This document shows, piece by piece, positions 1-5,774 of a stretch of DNA of 8,650 nucleotides. The notes under the pieces are model-generated. The model saw nothing but the letters and a program-made list of their open reading frames with translations, searched no databases and was not told where the DNA came from. The stretch comes from an uncultured Porphyromonas sp. Lineage in GTDB: Bacteria > Bacteroidota > Bacteroidia > Bacteroidales > Porphyromonadaceae. The position numbers and the translations under genes are program-made. The stretch's first letter is position 1. Each line of letters opens with the position of its first letter. The DNA is taken from assembly GCA_946222055.1 (NCBI GenBank), contig CAMIEW010000019.1:1-8650 (forward strand). The letters run 5' to 3'.

Positions 1-3000
1 CTCCGGCGAGGGGATGTTGGCATAGGCGGGTATGCTGTCGGTCGATCGCCCGAAGCGGAAGAGATCCCGTAGGGAGTCGAGCCTGCGGCGAAGGACGTAG
101 CCGACGCCGGTCTCGATCACCTCGCCCTCGAGGAAGTTCTCGTAATTCTTATTGTGGAAAAGGCGCAGATAGTGCGTCCCTGCCTGGTCGAGCCGGTACT
201 CCATGCTGACGTTGTCGATGAAGGACTGCTCCATCCCGGCTGCCGCTGCACCTGTCATCACCCGGCCTCCGACGACGACGCGGATCCGGTCGTTGAAGAA
301 TCGCTTAGCGACCGAGTAGGTGTAGTCCGTCCGTTCGCCCGCGGCGGTCTGGTCGTTGGTGATGCCGAAGTTGATATCCGCGTGGAGCGACTCCCCGAGG
401 AACGAATTGACCTGCGAGGTGAAGAGACCAGCGAGGGCATTATTCACCATAGCGTTACTATTCCCATTCCCAGGCGAACCGATGTTGCTGCCGAAGAAAT
501 AGCCGGTCGTCAGGAGGATGATCGACTGCCGCGTCTGCTCCTCCTCGCTCAGTGTGGCCAGTCGATTACGCAGAGCGAAGTCCTTCGGTGCCGTTGTCTC
601 AAATCGTAGGTCGAGGTCATTGAGCGTATTCTCCGCGATGATGGAGACGTTGAAGTCCACCGGTCTTGCCTCCTCGCCCTGGAGGGAGACGCGCGAGGAG
701 ACCTTCGCCGTGGCGCGGAAGTCTATCGCCGGCTTCGTCAGGTCGCCCGACCAGGTGAGTCGGCTGTTGTCGTCGATGGTAAAGGTCCGGACGACAGGAG
801 GGATCTCCATCACCACCTCACCGTCCCTGATGTCGTAGGTTCCGGTAAGCCTCATCGGCCCGTAGGGGGACATGTCGAGATTGAGATCCCCTCCACCGAC
901 GACGGAGACCTTGGTCTGCTCCTCGGGCGAGAGGATAGCGGTGAGGCGCGCCGCCGGGTCGACGTGCAGGTCGATGGCGAGCGTCATCCCGCTCTGAGAG
1001 ATCGAGTCGAGACGGCTCGTCTGTGCCACGAAGAGGGTGTCGGAGAAGTCGGTAAAGGTGACCAGATCCTTGTACCCCGATCTGCCGGAGAGTTGGGACT
1101 TGGGCGTGCGGTAGGTGAAGTTGGTATTCCCCAGGATGCTGATCCTGCCCCTCGCCGTCAGATCACTCGGATGCCCGGAGACGTGGAGCCGGGTATCGGC
1201 ATTGATCCGTCCGTAGAGCATCGTCGAGGAGGTCTCCTCGGAGTCGAGGAGTCTCAGATTGGAGCCGATGATATTAAGGTCGAGGGGGAAGGCATCCGCG
1301 AGTCCCACCTTGCCATTGACGATCAGCTGTCCGCCATTTGCCCCCAGGGCAAAGCGACGGAAGAGCAGCTTCCCATCGACGATCGGCAGCCTCTGGTCCT
1401 CCACGCGGTATGTCTCGTTGAGCGCCGGGACATACACCTCACCCTGATGGAAGGCGATCTCGCCCCTGTAGGGGAGCGTCCGCACCGTACGGATGTCGCG
1501 GGTGGTGAGATAATTGGCAACCTCACCTGAGAGCTCACCGTGAGCCTCTGCATACTGATCGGGGAGGAATGGATTGAGCATCTCGAGCGGCAGGTGATCT
1601 ATCCGGAGGTCAAACCGCTTGTCATCGCTTCCCTTGGGCAAGAAGGCAAGGAGATCCACCACCCGCTCCCGCTCACCTAGGTCGGCCTCCGCCTTTATCA
1701 TTTGCCCCCTCTTGTCCGGCTCCGCAGATCCGCGGAGTGCCAGGTCTCCCACTCTCTTATCCTCATATATAAAGTCTCGCAGAGAGGCTCTGGCTGTGAT
1801 GCTGGGCTGCCCTCCATCCGGCGTAATGTGTCGCACGTCCGCTGAGAGTACCCCCTCCAGATGGGGGATCACCGGGATGCCCTCCAGAGCAGATAGCTTG
1901 AGATCACGGATCACACCCTGCAGCTCCTGTCTCCCCTCACCCGGGAGATCCTTCAGGCTGATCACCGCTCCATCCTCGCTTCTCAGGTCGATGTCGGTCC
2001 GGATCTTTCCCTTATCTGGGGGGATGATGAAGTAGTTCTCTGCCTTGGGGACAAAGGTGTTATACGCCAGCACGATCGGCGTCGGGGTGAAGCCGAAGAT
2101 CAGCTCCCCGGACGGCTTATTGTACAGCTCCGCACCGAGCGTGAGGAAGTGCCGGTCCTCGTGATCCTGCCAGTCGAGAGCCACCTCGGAGCGGCGGATA
2201 TTGGAGGAGAAGGAGAGGACGGCATTGAAGGGCAACTGATTGCGGAAGCGCTCCTTGTGTGCCGTCAGCATCCCGTACACAAAGGCGGAGTCCTGCCTCA
2301 GGATCAGGTCGATATTGTCGACCCTGAAGGTATCTGTCTGGAAGTACTGCATCATCCCCTCGCCTCTCAGCCCCTCGGTCGGATCCACCTTTAGCCCGAG
2401 GTGGATCTCCCGTGCTCCTATGCGCTTCGCATCGAGGTAGTACCTGAGCGGATTATTTCGACCCATATCGATCTGAAGGTCGGCATCGGGGTAATGCTCG
2501 ATCCAGCGGCTCATGTCCGGTCTCGCCGTCGTGTCGCGGAGTGCCGTCGAGACCACCTGAGAGAGGTCATTAAGTCGTCTCTGAAACTCCTTCAGACCAT
2601 TCTTGGAGGCAAAGGCGAGGCTCAGGTCGCCACTCTCCACACTCGCCCTGAGGAGGCTGTCGGTGGAGAGTGCGCGCACCACCGTCTCCTGCGGTCGCAG
2701 CACACCGTTGTCGAGCTGCAGGACGAAGTCCATCGTACGTCCCTCGAAGTCGTAGAACTGATCCAGGTCCGACCGCAGGTAGCTATTGAGATGGATCCGC
2801 CCTCCCCGCACGACCGACTGCGGCAGCCCGAGCCGATCGGGGATGATGGTGTCGACGTACAGATTGACCGATCCATTGAGGTCATGCTTCTTGAGCAGAA
2901 GGTCCATCTGAGCCGTCGCCCGCAGCGATTCGTTATCGCTATCGAGTGCGGCAAAGAGCCTATTCTTATCGAGTCTCGTGAGGAGAACCAGATCACGGTA

Positions 3001-4701
3001 GGTCGCCCCCTTGTACTCCACGCTGTCGAGATTGAGGAAAACGTCTGCTGAGGTGCGCGCGGAGTAGAGGTCCGTGCCGTGTCCCTTGGCGTGGATCTGA
3101 CCATCGAAGTAACCGATGGAGTCAGAGGGGAGGAATGCTCCCACATCGAAGTGAACCGCCTCCACGTCAGCCGCGTAGCTCTTGCTCCTCGGACGATAGT
3201 GCCCCACCGCCGTGAGGTGCCCCTCCGGGAGAGTGACACGGAGGTCCACCTCTCCGCCATTGGGATCATAGCTGCCGCTGCCGACCAAGTCCATGCCATC
3301 GGGTATCTGCCAGCGAGGAGGCTTTTTAGACTTCATCAGCTGCACCACCTGTCGCGAGAGATCCTTGCCGGAGCGCAGCTCGTAGTACCCCTTCACCGTC
3401 ATCGGGCCACCGCCGAGGAGTGATGTGGCTCTCGCCGAGGCATGAAGTCGGAGGAGGGAGGGCTCCTCGAGTCGGATCTCCGCATCGACCCCTCTCTGCC
3501 AGTCACCCGAGGCGGTGACGACGGTCCGGAGGGGGAGGTCAGGGAGGTCGCCCGCCATCGGGACGAAGCGCTCCAGCTCCGGAGCGCAGATGCGACCGGC
3601 AAGGCGGGCAGAGAGAGTCCCGACGCTATCAGGTCTCCAGCCGGTGAAGGGGAGATCCAGCTCGCCGCCGAGCTTGCTCTGCGACAGCTCCAGCACCAGC
3701 TCCTTTACCCGAAGCCGCTCTCTATCCTTTGTTACCAGACCGGAGAGCCGGTGGAGCTGCCAGCCATCGCCCGTGGAGAGCGAGGCATCCTGCAGTCGGG
3801 CAGTGAGATCATCGGCGCCGCCGTAGCGGATCGCCTCCCCCCTGATCGATGTACCCCAGGGCGAGGGAAGCATCTCCAGGGGAGCGCCCACCTTATTCAG
3901 ATCCACCTGCAGATCCACCCGGTCCACCGTATAGAGGGAGTCCGGCAGATTGACCAGTCCGCCACTCGCGAGAGCGTCATATATATGTGCATCGATGATC
4001 AGGCTGTCGGGCGAGTCGGTGTAGGTGGCGGAGACATTGTTCATCAGCAGCTTGTCCCACCGGATCGTCGGCGGGGGAGACTTCGGCTCCTTCTTCTCTT
4101 TCTTCTCCTTAGGTAGGATCAGCACGTCCATATGCGTATCCGACAGCTCCACGGTGCCGAAGCTCATGTGGCTAAAGGAGGAGTCAAAGGATCCCCGATC
4201 CACCGCAAAGCGACTGATATGCCCCCTCAGGACCATACTGTCACCCGGTGCGTGGTAGTCCAGCTGCGCACGCTCCAGAGCCACCCCGCTAAGCGGCAGA
4301 TCCCGATGGCGGAGGTAGGCGATCGCATCCGTCTGCGCCGTCAGACGCTTAGCGTACAGAACGGTATCGCCATCGGTAGTGAGTGCCTGAAGGCCCTCCA
4401 AGTAGAGCTTGCCGGGGAAGCCGACACTCAGTCGCTCGACCGACATGCGCAGCCCCGTAGACCGCTCCATCGTCACCAGGAGCTGATTAGCGATCCGAGT
4501 CTGGACCGACGGGATCATCAGCAGGCCGGTAAAGACCACAAGCACGAGGAGTAGGGCACCGGCGATCCCGCCCAGCCAGATGAGTAGCCGGACCCACCAG
4601 GAGCGCCTCCGCTTGGTCGAGTGCTCCCCGTCAGCCTCCCTCTCCTCAGAGGGATCGGTAGGGATATGTGCCTGGGGCTCTCCTGCCCGCTTATCCTGCA
4701 T
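1..4701 (-). CDS. tamB: Translocation and assembly module protein TamB (AsmA-like/DUF490), C-terminus cut off by window edge
   Basis: The frame is open without interruption from ATG at 4701-4699 to the window edge (1567 codons). An in-frame TGA at 4716-4714 lies only five codons upstream, so no earlier start is possible. A charged cytoplasmic N-terminus ending in KRRR (about 30-33) precedes one membrane helix (about 38-63). This is followed by the family-typical PSVQTRIANQLL start of the periplasmic part and a SVGFPGKLYLEGL-like AsmA/TamB strand. A Lys/Glu-rich then Pro-rich linker lies at about 196-212. The long middle is repetitive beta-strand sequence, as in the beta-taco fold. From about residue 1170 the sequence matches the TamB C-terminal domain (PF04357), including SIILLTTGYFFG and, near the left edge, LRLFHNKNYENFLEGEVIETGVGYVLRRR, here split as LRLFHNKNYENF and EGEVIETGVGYVLRRR. 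Bacteroidota TamB proteins usually have about 1450-1700 residues, so probably little is missing. TamB works with an Omp85-family partner in outer-membrane protein or lipid delivery; no tamA is visible here. The family call is secure; the exact cargo is unknown. Confidence 0.93.
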   Translation of the reverse strand, partial: MQDKRAGEPQAHIPTDPSEEREADGEHSTKRRRSWWVRLLIWLGGIAGALLLVLVVFTGLLMIPSVQTRIANQLLVTMERSTGLRMSVERLSVGFPGKLYLEGLQALTTDGDTVLYAKRLTAQTDAIAYLRHRDLPLSGVALERAQLDYHAPGDSMVLRGHISRFAVDRGSFDSSFSHMSFGTVELSDTHMDVLILPKEKKEKKEPKSPPPTIRWDKLLMNNVSATYTDSPDSLIIDAHIYDALASGGLVNLPDSLYTVDRVDLQVDLNKVGAPLEMLPSPWGTSIRGEAIRYGGADDLTARLQDASLSTGDGWQLHRLSGLVTKDRERLRVKELVLELSQSKLGGELDLPFTGWRPDSVGTLSARLAGRICAPELERFVPMAGDLPDLPLRTVVTASGDWQRGVDAEIRLEEPSLLRLHASARATSLLGGGPMTVKGYYELRSGKDLSRQVVQLMKSKKPPRWQIPDGMDLVGSGSYDPNGGEVDLRVTLPEGHLTAVGHYRPRSKSYAADVEAVHFDVGAFLPSDSIGYFDGQIHAKGHGTDLYSARTSADVFLNLDSVEYKGATYRDLVLLTRLDKNRLFAALDSDNESLRATAQMDLLLKKHDLNGSVNLYVDTIIPDRLGLPQSVVRGGRIHLNSYLRSDLDQFYDFEGRTMDFVLQLDNGVLRPQETVVRALSTDSLLRASVESGDLSLAFASKNGLKEFQRRLNDLSQVVSTALRDTTARPDMSRWIEHYPDADLQIDMGRNNPLRYYLDAKRIGAREIHLGLKVDPTEGLRGEGMMQYFQTDTFRVDNIDLILRQDSAFVYGMLTAHKERFRNQLPFNAVLSFSSNIRRSEVALDWQDHEDRHFLTLGAELYNKPSGELIFGFTPTPIVLAYNTFVPKAENYFIIPPDKGKIRTDIDLRSEDGAVISLKDLPGEGRQELQGVIRDLKLSALEGIPVIPHLEGVLSADVRHITPDGGQPSITARASLRDFIYEDKRVGDLALRGSAEPDKRGQMIKAEADLGERERVVDLLAFLPKGSDDKRFDLRIDHLPLEMLNPFLPDQYAEAHGELSGEVANYLTTRDIRTVRTLPYRGEIAFHQGEVYVPALNETYRVEDQRLPIVDGKLLFRRFALGANGGQLIVNGKVGLADAFPLDLNIIGSNLRLLDSEETSSTMLYGRINADTRLHVSGHPSDLTARGRISILGNTNFTYRTPKSQLSGRSGYKDLVTFTDFSDTLFVAQTSRLDSISQSGMTLAIDLHVDPAARLTAILSPEEQTKVSVVGGGDLNLDMSPYGPMRLTGTYDIRDGEVVMEIPPVVRTFTIDDNSRLTWSGDLTKPAIDFRATAKVSSRVSLQGEEARPVDFNVSIIAENTLNDLDLRFETTAPKDFALRNRLATLSEEEQTRQSIILLTTGYFFGSNIGSPGNGNSNAMVNNALAGLFTSQVNSFLGESLHADINFGITNDQTAAGERTDYTYSVAKRFFNDRIRVVVGGRVMTGAAAAGMEQSFIDNVSMEYRLDQAGTHYLRLFHNKNYENFLEGEVIETGVGYVLRRRLDSLRDLFRFGRSTDSIPAYANIPSPE

Positions 4702-4725
4702 ATATTTAAGGTGTCAGATGGTCAA

Positions 4726-4741
4726 CAAAGTTACAAATTTA
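4726..4741 (-). promoter_or_regulatory. Two tandem Bacteroidota -7 elements (TAnnTTTG) upstream of tamB
   Basis: On the minus strand TAAATTTG (4741-4734) and TAACTTTG (4733-4726) follow one another directly. Both fit the Bacteroidota primary sigma factor -7 consensus TAnnTTTG. They would place transcription starts near 4728 and 4720, giving leaders of only about 18-27 nt before the tamB ATG at 4701. No convincing -33 TTG element is seen about 19-21 nt upstream of either; that area is a purine run on this strand. The assignment rests on the -7 match and position alone. Confidence 0.5.
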
Positions 4742-4746
4742 TCTCA

Positions 4747-4776
4747 CCCTTTCTTCCCTCCTTTCCCCTCCCCCTC
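4747..4776 (+). other. 30-nt uninterrupted pyrimidine tract in the divergent intergenic region
   Basis: Every base from 4747 to 4776 on the plus strand is C or T; the minus strand is therefore G/A-rich. The tract lies immediately upstream of the predicted tamB -7 elements, where a -33 element would be expected, and next to the palindrome array. Its function is unknown. Possible roles are a structural DNA element affecting promoter activity or a slippage-prone tract. Confidence 0.5.
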
Positions 4777-4786
4777 AGGGCTATTT

Positions 4787-4846
4787 CTATTACCGGTATT
4801 AGTGCCGACTAATACCGGTAAAGGATTTCACTAATACCGGTAATAG
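4787..4846. repeat. Three ACCGGT-centred palindromes at exact 22-bp pitch, forming nested inverted and direct repeats (candidate operator)
   Basis: CTATTACCGGTATTAGTG (4787-4804) is the perfect 18-nt reverse complement of CACTAATACCGGTAATAG (4829-4846). A middle copy, ACTAATACCGGTA (4808-4820), is the perfect reverse complement of 4791-4803 with a 4-nt gap. It is also part of a 14-nt direct repeat, 4808-4821 and 4830-4843. The three ACCGGT centres fall at 4794.5, 4816.5 and 4838.5, two equal steps of 22 bp, about two helical turns, so all sites face the same side of the DNA. The array lies upstream of both predicted transcription starts: roughly -66 to -110 for tamB and -95 to -139 for the rightward operon. 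That favours protein binding to DNA over an RNA hairpin or terminator. The regulator is not identifiable from this window. Confidence 0.75.
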
Positions 4847-4918
4847 ATTTATGACTGATTCTGAGACTCTCCGCTATAGGGGAATAGGTGAAGTGACGAT
4901 GAAATTGCAATAAATAAG

Positions 4919-4926
4919 TACATTTG
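4919..4926 (+). promoter_or_regulatory. Bacteroidota -7 element for the polysaccharide export operon
   Basis: TACATTTG matches TAnnTTTG exactly and sits in an AT-rich stretch. It predicts a transcription start near 4931-4933, leaving a leader of about 20 nt before the ATG at 4954. The TTG at 4924, which would extend the reading frame upstream, lies inside this element and so would not be transcribed. The nearest TTG upstream (4905-4907) is only 11 nt away, too close for a standard -33 box, so the promoter is inferred mainly from the -7 element. Confidence 0.55.
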
Positions 4927-4953
4927 CGCAGAAGTGTATCACGATATATCGAC

Positions 4954-5769
4954 ATGCGAACCATTTGTTTAAGAGTGGAGCGTCAGAAGGCAGGATCACT
5001 TGTCCTCCCTTTACTACTGATCTGTCTCCTTATTTCGTCCTGCGCCACACGTAAGGATGTAGCCTATATCCAGACTCCGGAGCAGGCGATGACCATAGCA
5101 TCCAGCCATATGCAGGACGCACAGATCAGAGCCAAGGACCTCCTCACCATCACGGTCGAGTCCTCTAATCCTGAGGCGGTGGCTGCCTTCAACGGCATCT
5201 ATTGGACACCCAATCAGCAGTACAGTACCTACGCTCAGCAGGCGAGGACCTTCCTCGTCGACAATGAGGGGAATGTGGAGCTCCCCGTCGTGGGGATGAC
5301 CCACCTGGGAGGGTACACCCTGAGAGAGGCCGAGACCCACATCAAGAGTGTGCTGAGGAAGTATGTCACCGACATCTCCTCCGTCAATGTGAAGATCCAG
5401 AACTATAAGTACTCCGTGATCGGAGAGGTACGGCGCCCGGGCACTTATACCTCCGAGAATACGAAGGTCTCGATCTTCGAGGCACTGGCTAATGCAGGCG
5501 ATATGTCCATCCAGGGTTTGCGCAGTGAGGTGAAGCTGATGCGCGAGAGTGCCGATGGTCAGCGAGAGATCGTGACGCTCGACCTGAAGGATCCCAATAT
5601 CCTCGCCTCCCCCTACTACTACCTGCAGCAGGGCGATGTGATCTATGTGCAGCCAAATGATGCAGCTGCCCAGAGTGCGAATATCGGTGCCGCAACAGGT
5701 ATCATCTTCAGCATTGCCTCACTGACCCTCTCCGTCGCCAATATCCTGATCAGCTTATTAGCCAAGTAA
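4954..5769 (+). CDS. wza: Wza-type polysaccharide export outer-membrane lipoprotein (Poly_export/SLBB)
   Basis: This 271-residue lipoprotein should form the outer-membrane exit of a capsule/EPS export machine together with the kinase encoded next. The ATG at 4954 gives a compact lipoprotein signal: basic N-region, hydrophobic core, and lipobox ISSC with Cys30 as the lipidated residue. The frame also stays open up to a TTG at 4924, but that codon overlaps the predicted promoter. The mature part carries a polysaccharide export domain (PF02563, about 50-145), including RAKDLLTITV and VDNEGNVELPVVG. A SLBB domain (PF10531, about 150-230) follows, with YSVIGEVRRPGTY and LQQGDVIYVQPND. A C-terminal membrane helix (about 248-269) ends the protein. 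This short form with one SLBB domain and a terminal helix is usual in Bacteroidota; E. coli Wza is about 379 residues, so the symbol indicates family only. It ends TAA TAG, 5 nt before the next start, which suggests an operon with possible translational coupling. Confidence 0.9.
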   Translation: MRTICLRVERQKAGSLVLPLLLICLLISSCATRKDVAYIQTPEQAMTIASSHMQDAQIRAKDLLTITVESSNPEAVAAFNGIYWTPNQQYSTYAQQARTFLVDNEGNVELPVVGMTHLGGYTLREAETHIKSVLRKYVTDISSVNVKIQNYKYSVIGEVRRPGTYTSENTKVSIFEALANAGDMSIQGLRSEVKLMRESADGQREIVTLDLKDPNILASPYYYLQQGDVIYVQPNDAAAQSANIGAATGIIFSIASLTLSVANILISLLAK

Positions 5770-5774
5770 TAGAC

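Noticed and set aside
154..609. Plus-strand open frame of 151 codons inside the tamB region
   Set aside because: It lies antisense to the TamB C-terminal domain, in the frame where reverse-complement codons rarely give stops. Its product is charged low-information sequence with no recognisable domain.
2622..3299. Minus-strand open frame of 225 codons in another phase of tamB
   Set aside because: Its translation is dominated by Ser, Arg and Thr, typical of an out-of-frame reading of a GC-rich gene.
2401..4116. Several plus-strand open frames (for example 2401-3051, 3079-3423 and 3442-4116)
   Set aside because: They all use the antisense frame of tamB, which stays open because of codon use in GC-rich DNA. 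They have no domains, and the TamB frame on the opposite strand has coherent family motifs throughout.
4580..4834. Plus-strand open frames spanning the tamB start and the intergenic region
   Set aside because: They cover the TamB N-terminus in antisense, then the pyrimidine tract and palindromes. There is no domain or start signal.
4787..4846. CRISPR array or intrinsic terminator as explanation for the repeats
   Set aside because: The repeats are palindromic 13-18-mers with 4-8 nt gaps, too close for CRISPR spacers. No transcript is expected to end there, because both flanking genes point away, and there is no T-run.
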